Shown piece after piece: positions 42,101 to 51,571 of a stretch of 64,000 nt of DNA (positions are counted from its first letter, which is position 1; every line of letters begins with the position of its first letter). The stretch covers positions 124,001 through 188,000 of the forward strand of contig JAFUOD010000007.1 in assembly GCA_017472735.1 (NCBI GenBank), in the 5' to 3' direction. Below the pieces are notes generated by a model, which saw only the letters and a list, made by a program, of their open reading frames with translations, was not told the DNA's origin and did no database searches. The position numbers and the translations under genes were made by a program. Source of the DNA: Oscillospiraceae bacterium (lineage in GTDB: Bacteria > Bacillota > Clostridia > Oscillospirales > Ruminococcaceae).

Positions 42101-43037
42101 TTATTTAGGTATCGACACCAGCAACTATACAACCTCAACAGCCTTGTTTTCATCAGATACAGGCAAATGTGTTCAGTCAAAAAAGCTATTGCCTGTTAAA
42201 GAGGGTGAGCTTGGTTTAAGACAGTCGGATGCTGTTTTTCACCACGTAAATCAGTTTTCCGAACTGATTGAGGCGCTGCCTCTTAATAATGGTTGCCTTA
42301 AGTCGGTCGGCGTTTCTACAAAGCCGAGAAGTGCTGAAGGCTCTTATATGCCTTGCTTTTTGGTTGGAGGAACTGTTGCGAAAAGCATTGGTGCGGCTTC
42401 TGATATATCAGTACACGAAACCTCACACCAGATAGGTCACATTCTTGCAGCTCTTTATTCGTGCAATAGGCTTGACCTCGTATTCGGTGATAAACCTTTC
42501 TTAGCCTTTCACGTTAGCGGAGGAACTACAGACTGCCTGCTTGTTACGCCCGATAAGGAAAACGTGCTAAAGGTTGAGGAGGTCGCAACCTCGCTTGATT
42601 TAAAAGCAGGACAAGCTGTTGACAGAGTTGGCTTAATGCTTGGTTTAAAATTTCCGTGCGGAAAAGAGCTTGAAAAGCTGGCTATGGATTCGTTGGCAAA
42701 ATTTAAAATTAAGCCGACAATAAAAGACGGTAACTGCTGTTTATCCGGCATTGAAAACAAATGCCGAGATATGCTTAATAAGGGCGAAAACAAGTGTGAT
42801 ATAGCGCTATATTGCCTTAAATATATTGAAGCTGCAATTTTAAAAATGACATCGTGCGCCTTGGACAAATACTCGGATATGCCGGTTATTTATGCCGGCG
42901 GAGTTATGTCGAACATGATAATACGCGGGTCGTTATCAAATAAGTTCGAAGCTTATTTTGCCTCGCCCGAATATTCGTGCGATAACGCCTGCGGCGTGGC
43001 AATTTATGCGGCGATTAAGGATGGTTATAAGCTGTGA
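42093..43037 (+). CDS. Kae1/TsaD-like (peptidase M22 family) ASKHA protein
   Basis: A 314-residue protein of the Kae1/TsaD/YgjD superfamily. It begins with DYLGIDTSNYTTSTAL (ATPase phosphate loop) and has HETSHQIGH near residues 109-117, corresponding to the metal HxxxH of TsaD, then FLAFHVSGGTTDCLLV and IYAGGVMSN. It is distinct from canonical TsaD in motif details (HETSH rather than HMEGH). This second paralogue is commonly found between nusB and xseA in Clostridia and is annotated O-sialoglycoprotein endopeptidase; its real role is not known. ATG 42093 is used; GTG 42084 is possible. Confidence 0.75.
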   Translation: MPDYLGIDTSNYTTSTALFSSDTGKCVQSKKLLPVKEGELGLRQSDAVFHHVNQFSELIEALPLNNGCLKSVGVSTKPRSAEGSYMPCFLVGGTVAKSIGAASDISVHETSHQIGHILAALYSCNRLDLVFGDKPFLAFHVSGGTTDCLLVTPDKENVLKVEEVATSLDLKAGQAVDRVGLMLGLKFPCGKELEKLAMDSLAKFKIKPTIKDGNCCLSGIENKCRDMLNKGENKCDIALYCLKYIEAAILKMTSCALDKYSDMPVIYAGGVMSNMIIRGSLSNKFEAYFASPEYSCDNACGVAIYAAIKDGYKL

Positions 43038-44236
43038 GTTCGATTTTAACAGTATCTCAGATAAATACATATTTATCATTTAAAATTAAAAACGACCCAA
43101 AGCTTAAAGGCGTTGCAATAAAGGGAGAAATATCTAACCTTTCCGTCAATCAAAAGTCGGGGCACATTTATTTTACTTTAAAAGATGCTTCATCTGCTTT
43201 AAAAGCTGTGATGTTTTATTCAAATGTTGCTCGCTTAAAGTTTATGCCTTTGCCGGGGCAGAGTGTTGTTGCTTTTGGCAACATTGACGTTTATGAGCGC
43301 GACGGCGTTTATCAAATTATTGTTAACGAGCTTTTGCCTGTCGGCGAAGGGGAATCATATATTGCTCTTGCAAAGCTTAAAGCCGAGCTTGAAGCTTTGG
43401 GTGTTTTCTCGGCTCACAAAAAAGAGATATGCAAATACCCCCAAAAAATTGCCGTTGTTACATCTGCAAACGGTGCGGCTTTGCAAGATATTATAAATAT
43501 AATTTCAAGAAGATACCCAATAGTTAAATTAAGCGTTTTCTCAACGCTTGTGCAAGGCGTTTATGCTCCTGCTTCTATTTCAAAATCTCTTGCCGAGGCT
43601 GATAAATCGGGCGCTGACACGATAATTCTTGCGCGTGGCGGCGGCTCGAGCGAAGATTTAGCAGCTTTTAACACTAAAGATGTTACTCTTGCGGTATTTA
43701 ACTGCAAAACGCCGGTTATTTCCGCTGTAGGCCACGAAACCGATTGGTCGCTTGCCGATTTGGCTGCTGATTTAAGAGCTCCCACGCCTTCGGGTGCTGC
43801 TGAGCTTGCTGTTCCCGATATTCAGGAAATTCTAGGTGAAATTAAGCTGCTAAAATCGCAGATGAATGCTGTTGTTTCATCTAAAATCAAACTTGAATCA
43901 CGTATGCTTGCAAGCTATTCCGATATGCTTAAAACTCTTTCACCAAAACGCAAAGTTGACGATCAGCTTTACGAGGTTAAAATTATAGAGAAAAGTATTA
44001 ACCAAAGCGCTTTATCTAAAATGACTATTTCAAGACTTGCACTTGAATCGGTTACGGAGATGCTTGAAAGCTTGAACCCTCTTAACATTATTAACCGAGG
44101 CTATGCCGCTGTTTTGGTTAACGGCAAAATGGTTTCATCAATTGATAGCATTGCTATTAACACCGAGACTGAAGTTTTGATTAAAGGCGGAAGCTTTAAA
44201 GCGAAAGTTACCGAAATTACAAAAACGGAGAATTAA
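43034..44236 (+). CDS. xseA: Exodeoxyribonuclease VII large subunit
   Basis: A 400-residue nuclease subunit that degrades single-stranded DNA. The N-terminal OB fold (KGEISNLSVNQKSGHIYFTLKD) binds DNA; the catalytic part has VVTSANGAALQDIINIISRRYP and ILARGGGSSEDLAAF and VGHETDWSLADLAADLRAPTPSGAAE. A coiled-coil C-terminal region follows. The start is GTG in a GTGA overlap with the preceding gene. Paired with xseB 1 base downstream. Confidence 0.95.
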   Translation: MSSILTVSQINTYLSFKIKNDPKLKGVAIKGEISNLSVNQKSGHIYFTLKDASSALKAVMFYSNVARLKFMPLPGQSVVAFGNIDVYERDGVYQIIVNELLPVGEGESYIALAKLKAELEALGVFSAHKKEICKYPQKIAVVTSANGAALQDIINIISRRYPIVKLSVFSTLVQGVYAPASISKSLAEADKSGADTIILARGGGSSEDLAAFNTKDVTLAVFNCKTPVISAVGHETDWSLADLAADLRAPTPSGAAELAVPDIQEILGEIKLLKSQMNAVVSSKIKLESRMLASYSDMLKTLSPKRKVDDQLYEVKIIEKSINQSALSKMTISRLALESVTEMLESLNPLNIINRGYAAVLVNGKMVSSIDSIAINTETEVLIKGGSFKAKVTEITKTEN

Positions 44237-44237
44237 A

Positions 44238-44429
44238 ATGAATTTTGAAGAATCATTAAAAAGACTTAGAGAGATTTGCGACAAGCTTAAAGATGAAAAG
44301 ACCTCTTTAGAAGAGACAATGGAATTATATAAAGAGGGAATGGCGCTTTCGAATGAATGTACTAAGCTTTTAGAGTCGATAAAAACGGAACTTGATGTAA
44401 CTTACGAACAGGCAGGCTCAAATGAATAA
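44238..44429 (+). CDS. xseB: Exodeoxyribonuclease VII small subunit
   Basis: A 63-residue two-helix protein: NFEESLKRLREICDKLKDE and SLEETMELYKEGMALSNECTKLLE are the family's core sequences. It binds along the coiled coil of XseA to form the active enzyme. Starts one base after xseA and overlaps ispA by 8 bases, so all three are coupled. Confidence 0.95.
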   Translation: MNFEESLKRLREICDKLKDEKTSLEETMELYKEGMALSNECTKLLESIKTELDVTYEQAGSNE

Positions 44430-45321
44430 TACTTTTTCTAACGAGCTTAAAGCATTGTGTAAAGATGTTAACAAGGCTTTATGCTCTATTGATTTGCTGA
44501 AAACTAACTGCAATTCGCCCGATGAAAAGGTGATCGAGGCAGAAAACTACGCTCTTTCGGCGGGCGGTAAAAGAATAAGACCTATTTTGTGCCTTGCTTT
44601 TTACAAGCTTTTTGGCGGAGATAATGATATTAGTGAAATTGCCTGCTGTTTAGAGCTGATGCACACTTTCTCGCTTATTCACGATGATATGCCCGAGATG
44701 GATAACGATGATTTTCGTCGCGGCAAGCCCTCGGCGCATAAGGCCTTTGGCGAGGATATTGCATTGCTTGCCGGTGACGGGTTAGCAATCTTACCGTTCG
44801 AGGTAATTTCAAAAGCGGCGCTAAGCGGCAAAATCAGCTATGAAACCTCGGCTAAACTTATAAATTTGCTTTCTTCTTCGGCAGGCAACAAAGGCATGAT
44901 AGCCGGGCAAATGCTTGATTTATATTCTGAAGATAAGGCTGTTGACGAAGCGTATTTAGTTAAAATGTCAAGGCTTAAAACCGGAAAGCTTTTAGAGGCT
45001 TCCTGCCTGTTTGGCGCAGTTTTGGCAGATGCCGATGATGAAATGCTTAAAAGCGCAAGAATATATGCCGAAAACATCGGGCTTGCTTTTCAGATGGTTG
45101 ACGATGTTTTAGATGTCATAGGCGACGAAGCTGTTTTGGGTAAGCCTGTCGGCAGCGATAAACACAGAAGCAAAACCACTTTTGCAGATATTTATGGCGT
45201 TGAGGGTGCACTTAGCAAGGCAAGAGAGCTAACCGACTGCGCTATTAATGCTATTGAAAAATACAGCGAAAGCGAGTTTTTAATTGATTTAGCAAAATAT
45301 CTTACCGAAAGAAACGCTTAA
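44422..45321 (+). CDS. ispA: Polyprenyl (farnesyl) diphosphate synthase
   Basis: A 299-residue head-to-tail prenyltransferase condensing dimethylallyl and isopentenyl diphosphates. The first Asp-rich motif is DDMPEMD (D88, D89, D94) and the second DDVLD (from D227). GGKRIRP near 50 binds the diphosphate. The residues before the first motif (MHTFSLIHDD) agree with a C15-C20 product range; farnesyl diphosphate is most likely from the xseB-ispA-dxs gene order seen in many bacteria. It works with Dxs next door. Confidence 0.94.
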   Translation: MNNTFSNELKALCKDVNKALCSIDLLKTNCNSPDEKVIEAENYALSAGGKRIRPILCLAFYKLFGGDNDISEIACCLELMHTFSLIHDDMPEMDNDDFRRGKPSAHKAFGEDIALLAGDGLAILPFEVISKAALSGKISYETSAKLINLLSSSAGNKGMIAGQMLDLYSEDKAVDEAYLVKMSRLKTGKLLEASCLFGAVLADADDEMLKSARIYAENIGLAFQMVDDVLDVIGDEAVLGKPVGSDKHRSKTTFADIYGVEGALSKARELTDCAINAIEKYSESEFLIDLAKYLTERNA

Positions 45322-45343
45322 AGCGAAAGGTTTGATTTTAATA

Positions 45344-47149
45344 ATGGAATATAAATTTCTTTCTTCGCTTGATTTGCCGAGCGAACTTAAAAATTTAACA
45401 TATAACGAAAAGTATGATCTGTGCTGCGAAATAAGAACAAAGATTATTGAAACAGTTTCAAAAAACGGCGGTCACTTGGCATCTAACCTTGGTGCTGTTG
45501 AACTGACGCTTGCATTGCACAGTGTTTTCAATTCTCCTGAGGATAAAATTGTTTTCGACGTCGGTCACCAATCTTATGCCCACAAGCTTTTGACAGGCAG
45601 GTTTGATAAATTCAATACACTTCGTCAAAATGGCGGTTTATCGGGTTTTACACGACCGTCAGAATCGGAGCACGACCCTGCTGTAAGCGGTCACAGCTCG
45701 AATTCAATATCTGTTGCGCTTGGCTTGGCTCAGGCAATGAAGCTTAAGGGAGACAGCCACCACGCAATTGCTGTCATCGGCGACGGCGCATTGACCGGTG
45801 GGCTTGCTTATGAAGGCTTGAACAACGCCGGAAGAAGCGGAGCTAACATTATAGTTGTGCTTAATTATAACGAAATGTCAATTTCTAAGAATGTCGGAGG
45901 AATTGCAAAATACCTCTCGGAGCTTAGAACAAAGGATTCATATAAGAAAACAAAAAGCCTTACAAAACGTTTTTTAGACGCAATTCCCTTTGTGGGAGAC
46001 TCTATAAAGCGAACTATCAGTGCCTCGAAAGAAGGCCTTAAAGAAGAGCTTTTGCATTGCACTATCTTTGAGGATTTAGGGTTTGATTTCATAGGTCCCA
46101 TAAACGGTCACAATGTTGAAGAGCTTGAAGCTGCATTTGTTTCTGCACAAAAAATTAACGGTCCTGTTTTAGTTCAGGTAAATACTGTCAAAGGTTACGG
46201 CTATATGCCTGCAGAGGTTCAACCGGGCGAATACCACGGTGTTCCCTCGTTTAACATTGAGACAGGTGAAAAACCTGCTGTTGATGAAACATTTGCTGAC
46301 CATTTTGGTAAAACTCTCGCTGAAATGGCACGAAAAGATGACCGTATTTGCGCTATCACTGCCGCAATGAAGTATGGAAGCGGACTTAACCACTTTGACG
46401 GTGAGCTTAAAAAACGTTTATTTGATGTTGGAATTGCCGAAGAACACGCTGTTTGCTTTGCCGCAGGTCTTGCTAAAGAGGGGATGTTGCCTGTATTCTC
46501 GGTTTACTCGTCTTTTTTGCAAAGGTGTTATGATGAATTAATACATGATGTAGCAATCGAGGGGCTTCACGTCGTTTTAGCGATTGGAAATGCAGGAATT
46601 GTGGGCGAAGATGGCGAAACACATCAAGGTCTTTTTGATGTGCCGTTTTTAGGAACAATACCAAATGTAACTGTTTATTCTCCCTCATCTTTCACAGAGC
46701 TTGAATTGTGTCTTAATCAAGCGATATATCGTGATAATGGGCTTGTCTGTGTCAGATTTCCCAAAGGTGCGGATGTTGCATTAAATGAATGCAGATGCGA
46801 TTATGAACATAATCGAAACGGCAGCGACACTCTTTTAATTTCATATGGTAAAGAGTACGAAAGCGTTTTAGGCGCCGCCAACGAGCTTAAAGCCGACACG
46901 CTAAAGCTTGTTAAAATTATGCCTGTTAATGATGAAGTTTACAGTATAATTTCAAAATATAAAAATGTATTTTTCTTTGAGGAATCTTCGCGAAGCGGTT
47001 CTGTAGGACAAATGTTAAAAACACATCGCAATGATATTATGCATTATGCTGTTGACGGCTTTGTGCCATCGATGAAAATATGTGAAGCAAAAGACCTTTA
47101 CAAACTTACGCAGGATAGAATTATTGAAGAAGTAAGGAACCATATATGA
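45344..47149 (+). CDS. dxs: 1-deoxy-D-xylulose-5-phosphate synthase
   Basis: A 601-residue thiamine-diphosphate enzyme that joins pyruvate and glyceraldehyde 3-phosphate in the first step of the MEP isoprenoid pathway. Seen: GGHLASNLGAVELT, DVGHQSYAHK, the ThDP/metal site GDGALTGGLAYEGLNNAG, the catalytic Glu in GIAEEHAVCFAAG, and YSSFLQRCYDEL. ATG 45344 is chosen since the TTG at 45332 touches the Shine-Dalgarno. Its stop overlaps the tlyA start (ATGA). Confidence 0.96.
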   Translation: MEYKFLSSLDLPSELKNLTYNEKYDLCCEIRTKIIETVSKNGGHLASNLGAVELTLALHSVFNSPEDKIVFDVGHQSYAHKLLTGRFDKFNTLRQNGGLSGFTRPSESEHDPAVSGHSSNSISVALGLAQAMKLKGDSHHAIAVIGDGALTGGLAYEGLNNAGRSGANIIVVLNYNEMSISKNVGGIAKYLSELRTKDSYKKTKSLTKRFLDAIPFVGDSIKRTISASKEGLKEELLHCTIFEDLGFDFIGPINGHNVEELEAAFVSAQKINGPVLVQVNTVKGYGYMPAEVQPGEYHGVPSFNIETGEKPAVDETFADHFGKTLAEMARKDDRICAITAAMKYGSGLNHFDGELKKRLFDVGIAEEHAVCFAAGLAKEGMLPVFSVYSSFLQRCYDELIHDVAIEGLHVVLAIGNAGIVGEDGETHQGLFDVPFLGTIPNVTVYSPSSFTELELCLNQAIYRDNGLVCVRFPKGADVALNECRCDYEHNRNGSDTLLISYGKEYESVLGAANELKADTLKLVKIMPVNDEVYSIISKYKNVFFFEESSRSGSVGQMLKTHRNDIMHYAVDGFVPSMKICEAKDLYKLTQDRIIEEVRNHI

Positions 47150-47940
47150 ACGGACTTAGGCTTGATGCCGCAGTTGTTGAGCTTGGGCTTGCACAAAGCC
47201 GTGAAAGAGCAAAAGAATATATTAAAAAGGGATATGTAACCGTAAACGGAGAAGTAATTGCTAAACCCTCTGCTGCAGTTTTAGAAAGCGATGAAATCAA
47301 GCTTATCGGCGAAACCTTAAAGTATGTAGGCAGGGGAGGATTAAAGATGGAAGCGGCTGTTAACGCTTTCAACCTCGACCTAAACGGCAAAACTTGTGTT
47401 GATTTAGGCGCTTCAACAGGCGGTTTTACCGATTGTATGCTTAAAAACGGTGCCAAAAAGGTTTATGCTATTGATGTTGGGCACGGACAGCTTGATAAAA
47501 GGCTTGTTAACGACCCTAAGGTTGTAAATCTTGAAGGTGTAAATGTTAAAAATGTAACCCATGAAACGGTTGAGCAACATGTAGATTTTGTCTCTGCTGA
47601 TTTGTCTTTTATTTCCTGCAAATTTGCAATAGATGCTGCAGCCCGTCTTCTTAATGATAACGGAAATGCAGTTATTCTGATTAAGCCCCAGTTTGAAGCA
47701 GGTAAATCTAACATTTCAAAAGGCGGCATCGTTAAAGATAAAAAAGTGCACATTTCGGTGCTTAATGATGTTTGCGGTTATATTCAAGCTGTTGGTTTTA
47801 AGCTTCAAGAACTTGTACCGTCCTCGATAAAAGGCGGAGACGGAAATATTGAATATCTTGCGCATATTGTAAATCAAATCAACTTTACACAAAAAACGTT
47901 TGATTTTAAATCAATTGTTGATACAGCATTTTCAAAATAG
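47146..47940 (+). CDS. tlyA: TlyA family rRNA (cytidine-2'-O)-methyltransferase
   Basis: A 264-residue protein with an N-terminal S4 RNA-binding domain (RLDAAVVELGLAQSRERAKEYI) and an FtsJ-like SAM methyltransferase domain starting at CVDLGASTGGFTDCML near 84-99. DLSFISC and KPQFEAGK carry the catalytic Asp and Lys. Family members 2'-O-methylate 16S and/or 23S rRNA; older annotation is hemolysin. It lies in the conserved order dxs-tlyA-nadK-argR-recN. Confidence 0.93.
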   Translation: MNGLRLDAAVVELGLAQSRERAKEYIKKGYVTVNGEVIAKPSAAVLESDEIKLIGETLKYVGRGGLKMEAAVNAFNLDLNGKTCVDLGASTGGFTDCMLKNGAKKVYAIDVGHGQLDKRLVNDPKVVNLEGVNVKNVTHETVEQHVDFVSADLSFISCKFAIDAAARLLNDNGNAVILIKPQFEAGKSNISKGGIVKDKKVHISVLNDVCGYIQAVGFKLQELVPSSIKGGDGNIEYLAHIVNQINFTQKTFDFKSIVDTAFSK

Positions 47941-47955
47941 TCGGAGGTGATGAGT

Positions 47956-48819
47956 GTGACGGTATATATTTATCCCAATCTTAAAAAGAATAACGCTTTG
48001 GAATGTACTAAAGAGGCTTGTGAGGTTTTACATAACAACGGCATCAAGATTTTAATGCATTGTAACTGCAAAGAACAGATAGATATTGACTATATCGAGT
48101 ATATATCGAATGATGAGCGTTTAGAAGAGTGTGAGTTTATAATCTGCGTCGGCGGTGACGGCACAATTTTAAGGGCGGCTGCTTTGGCAATCAAATATGA
48201 CTGTGCGGTTTTAGGAATTAACTGCGGCAGACTTGGTTTTATGTCCTCGTTAGAAAGAGCTGATGTTTATCGCTTATGCGATTTATGCTCGCGCAATTTC
48301 ACCGTCGAATCAAGAATGATGCTTGATGTTATTATCACTCGGGCAGATGGCACTTGTATTACAAGCCAAGCTTTAAACGATGCTGTTATATCTCACGGTG
48401 TTACCAGCCGAATCCAGGATTTTACCGTTCTCGCTGACGGTGTTGTGATTTCGTCGCTTCGTGCTGATGGATTGATCTTCTCAACCCCTACCGGCTCATC
48501 GGCTTACTCTTTATCTGCAGGCGGACCGCTTATTGAACCTACAATTGACTGCATTGAATTCACTCAGATATGTCCGCATTCGCTGTTTTCAAGAACTATG
48601 CTTATTTCTCCTAAAAGAGTTATAGAGGTTAAGTATAACGCAGATGAAGGCTCGCAGATTGCTGTAAGTGTGGACGGCAGAGCACCTATTGTGCTTAAGC
48701 CTCTTGATAGGCTGTTTATTAAAAAGTCGGAGTACAGCGTAAAGTTTATTGACATGAACGCAAACAATTATTTCAATTCAATCGGTAAAAAGCTTATGCA
48801 GCCTACAAAGGAAGTATAA
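47956..48819 (+). CDS. nadK: NAD kinase
   Basis: A 287-residue enzyme phosphorylating NAD to NADP. The ATP-binding GGDGT motif is at 66-70, followed by GINCGRLGFMSSLE and the second signature LIFSTPTGSSAYSLSAGGPLI (within this run Asp/Thr contacts lie). GTG 47956 is chosen because GGAGG ends 8 bases earlier; the ATG at 47950 and GTG at 47947 are too close to it. Together with the NfnAB genes it ties the window to NADP supply. Confidence 0.93.
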   Translation: MTVYIYPNLKKNNALECTKEACEVLHNNGIKILMHCNCKEQIDIDYIEYISNDERLEECEFIICVGGDGTILRAAALAIKYDCAVLGINCGRLGFMSSLERADVYRLCDLCSRNFTVESRMMLDVIITRADGTCITSQALNDAVISHGVTSRIQDFTVLADGVVISSLRADGLIFSTPTGSSAYSLSAGGPLIEPTIDCIEFTQICPHSLFSRTMLISPKRVIEVKYNADEGSQIAVSVDGRAPIVLKPLDRLFIKKSEYSVKFIDMNANNYFNSIGKKLMQPTKEV

Positions 48820-48835
48820 ACAGGAAAGGGATAAC

Positions 48836-49285
48836 ATGAGAAACGAAAGAAAAAATGCTATACTTGATATTGTCAACCGTTACGAGGTTGACACACAGGA
48901 AACCTTGCAGGCACTTTTGCTGGAAAGAGGCTTTAATGTAACTCAGGCAACGGTATCGAGAGATATCAAGCAGCTGTCGCTTGTTAAAACAATGAGCGAA
49001 AACGGCAACTATAAATATTCGCTGCCAATCAAGCCTTATGAAAAAAGCACTCGTTCAGCACTTTCTGTCTTCTTCTCCGAGGCTGTCAGCTCGGTCGACC
49101 GCGGAATGAACACAGTAGTTATAAAGTGCCACACGGGCATGGCTAACGCTGTATGCTCGAAGCTTGACGCTGTTGGCTATGCAAACGTAGTCGGCACACT
49201 TGCGGGCGATGACACGATTTTTGTTCTTATGAGAACTGAAGATGACGCAATAACAATGGTCGAGGAGCTTATAAAGCTCTTTTAA
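48836..49285 (+). CDS. argR: Arginine repressor
   Basis: A 149-residue hexameric regulator of arginine genes. The N-terminal winged helix has VTQATVSRDIKQL (recognition helix with SRD), and the C-terminal domain holds arginine with GTLAGDDTIFVLM and related strands. GAAAGGG precedes the ATG. Its position between nadK and recN is conserved in Firmicutes, where the copy may also sense arginine for other pathways. Confidence 0.95.
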   Translation: MRNERKNAILDIVNRYEVDTQETLQALLLERGFNVTQATVSRDIKQLSLVKTMSENGNYKYSLPIKPYEKSTRSALSVFFSEAVSSVDRGMNTVVIKCHTGMANAVCSKLDAVGYANVVGTLAGDDTIFVLMRTEDDAITMVEELIKLF

Positions 49286-49310
49286 AGGATGAAAAAAGAG
49301 GTAGAGTTCA

Positions 49311-50975
49311 ATGCTAAAAGAACTTCATATAGAAAATCTTGCGGTAATTGAAAAAGCGACAATCGAACTTGGCGACAAGCTTAATGTCTTTACAGGTGAA
49401 ACGGGTGCCGGTAAGTCTATACTTATCGGTGGCATTAATGCTGTTTTAGGCCAGCGTATTTCTAAGGACATTGTAAGAACCGGAACCGATAAGGCTTTTG
49501 TCACGGCTGTGTTTAGTGATATTCCAAATAGTGTTATCGGCAAGCTTTCAGAACTTGGATTTGCTTGTGATGACGAGCTTATTATATCCCGTGAAATAAG
49601 TGCCGACGGCAGAAGCTCTGCTCGCATCAACTCTCGGCCTGTTAATGTTTCTTCAATTAAAGAGCTTGGCGAAATGCTTGTTAACATTCACGGTCAGCAC
49701 GACAGCCAGGTGCTGTTAAATCCGGATAAGCACTTATCGGTTTTAGATAACTTTGCTGAATCGCAGGAGCTTCTGACTGATTACCAGTCTTCGTTTAAAG
49801 AGCTTCAGAATGTTGCTCGTGAAATGAAACGCGTAAGTATTGATGAGCAGCAAAAGGCTCAGCGTGTTGCTTATTTAGAGTCGATAGTTAATGATATAGG
49901 CTCGCTTGAAATTGAAAAGGGCGAGGATGAAGCTGTTGAAGAAAAGTTCAGATTTGCAGATAATGCCGTTTCACTTTCGCAGGCTGTAAAAACAGCTCTC
50001 AATTGTCTTTCGGGTGATGATAACGGCTCGGGGGCAGGGGATTTAATTGCCCGTGCATATACCGAACTTGAGATAAATGATGACATTATGCCCTCGCTTA
50101 AGCCGATTAATGAAAGGCTTTCTAACCTTGGAATAGAGCTTGGCGATTTAACAAACGAGCTAACAAAGCTTTTATCCTCTTTAGACATAGACGAAGCCGA
50201 GTATGCAAGGCTTTCGGAGCGACGGGTTGTGCTTAACCGCATTAAAAAGCGATTTGGCCCAACGCTTGATGATGTAATTAAAGTTTATGAGGATTCCGCT
50301 GAAGAACTTGCACAGCTTTCAAGCTCGCAGGAGGTTTTGGCTCAGCTTTCAAAGCAGCGCAGTGAGCTTTTATTAGAGGTTACGAAAAAAGCGCAAAAGC
50401 TCTCCGAATTCAGAAAGAATGCCGCCGTAAGATTTAAAGAATCCGTTTGTAATGAACTTTCATTTTTGAATATGCCCGATGTTAGAATCGAAGTTAAGTT
50501 TGAAACCGGCAAGTTGACCCTTGCAGGCATGGACAGCGTTGAGTTCTTAATATCTGCAAATGCGGGTGAAATACCCAAACCTTTGGCAAAAATCGCTTCG
50601 GGTGGTGAGCTATCACGCATTATGCTGGCACTTAAAACAGTTTTGGCTGACAGAGATGATATTCCAACCCTTATTTTTGATGAAATTGATGCAGGCGTAA
50701 GCGGCAGAGCTGCACAAAAAATCGGAACAAAGCTAAGACAGATTTCACGTTCGAGACAGGTTATTTGCGTAACACACCTTGCTCAGATCGCTATTACAGG
50801 TGATGACCACATTTTAATCGAAAAGAATAACCGCCTTGGCAGAACCGTGACTGAGATTAAAAAGCTTTCATTCGATGAAAGAAAGCTTGAAATTGCACGA
50901 ATTCTGGGCGGAGATAATATAACCGAAACAGTGCTTAAGGATGCCGAAGAACAGCTGCTTTTAGCTCAAAAGTAA
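49311..50975 (+). CDS. recN: DNA repair protein RecN
   Basis: A 554-residue SMC-like ATPase involved in double-strand break repair. Walker A GETGAGKS is at 29-36 and VNIHGQHDSQVLLNP near 124-138 is the RecN-specific Q region. Two coiled-coil stretches flank a hinge, then the signature KIASGGELSRIMLA and Walker B LIFDEIDAGVSGR close the molecule. ATG 49311 with AAGAGGTAGAG upstream. Normal length. Confidence 0.96.
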   Translation: MLKELHIENLAVIEKATIELGDKLNVFTGETGAGKSILIGGINAVLGQRISKDIVRTGTDKAFVTAVFSDIPNSVIGKLSELGFACDDELIISREISADGRSSARINSRPVNVSSIKELGEMLVNIHGQHDSQVLLNPDKHLSVLDNFAESQELLTDYQSSFKELQNVAREMKRVSIDEQQKAQRVAYLESIVNDIGSLEIEKGEDEAVEEKFRFADNAVSLSQAVKTALNCLSGDDNGSGAGDLIARAYTELEINDDIMPSLKPINERLSNLGIELGDLTNELTKLLSSLDIDEAEYARLSERRVVLNRIKKRFGPTLDDVIKVYEDSAEELAQLSSSQEVLAQLSKQRSELLLEVTKKAQKLSEFRKNAAVRFKESVCNELSFLNMPDVRIEVKFETGKLTLAGMDSVEFLISANAGEIPKPLAKIASGGELSRIMLALKTVLADRDDIPTLIFDEIDAGVSGRAAQKIGTKLRQISRSRQVICVTHLAQIAITGDDHILIEKNNRLGRTVTEIKKLSFDERKLEIARILGGDNITETVLKDAEEQLLLAQK

Positions 50976-51003
50976 GCTGAACAGATTTATTGGAGGTTTT
51001 AGA

Positions 51004-51546
51004 ATGGTTGTATGTTTTTTAGCTAACGGATTTGAAGAAATTGAAGCATTAACACCTATTGACTGCTTGCGCCGTTGCGGCATTGATGTATTGACCGTAG
51101 GTGTGGGTTCATCTGTTATAAACGGCTCTCACCACATTCCTGTTGTTTGTGATACCGATACCGACTCATTTGAAATCCCTGACAATTTTGAAATGCTAAT
51201 TTTGCCCGGCGGTATGCCAGGTACACTTAATCTTGAAAAATCAGACGTAGTTCAATATGCTATTGATTATTGCACTTCAAATAATATTCCTATAGCTGCA
51301 ATTTGTGCTGCTCCTTTGATTTTAGGTCATAAAGAGGTATTAGAAGGAAAAAGAGCTACTTGCTATCCAGGATTTGAGAAAGACCTAATTGGAGCAGAAG
51401 TATTAGACGAAAATGTTGTTGCAGACGGCGATATTATTACTGCTTGCGGCATGGGTGCTGCTCTTGATTTCTCATTGGCGCTTGTTGAAAAGCTTGTTTC
51501 TAAAAAAAGAGCAGATGAGCTGCTGAAATCGTTAAAGAGAAAATAA
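51004..51546 (+). CDS. DJ-1/PfpI family protein
   Basis: A 180-residue protein of the DJ-1 branch (DJ-1/YajL type). It has FLANGFEEIEALTPID with the conserved Glu, LPGGMPGTLNL, and the nucleophile-elbow Cys in AAICAAPLIL near residue 99. Proposed activities for the family include deglycation and glyoxalase-like detoxification of methylglyoxal-type adducts; the actual one here is unknown. TGGAGG precedes the ATG. Confidence 0.92.
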   Translation: MVVCFLANGFEEIEALTPIDCLRRCGIDVLTVGVGSSVINGSHHIPVVCDTDTDSFEIPDNFEMLILPGGMPGTLNLEKSDVVQYAIDYCTSNNIPIAAICAAPLILGHKEVLEGKRATCYPGFEKDLIGAEVLDENVVADGDIITACGMGAALDFSLALVEKLVSKKRADELLKSLKRK

Positions 51547-51571
51547 TTTTTTGAAAGGATGTTTAAACAGT

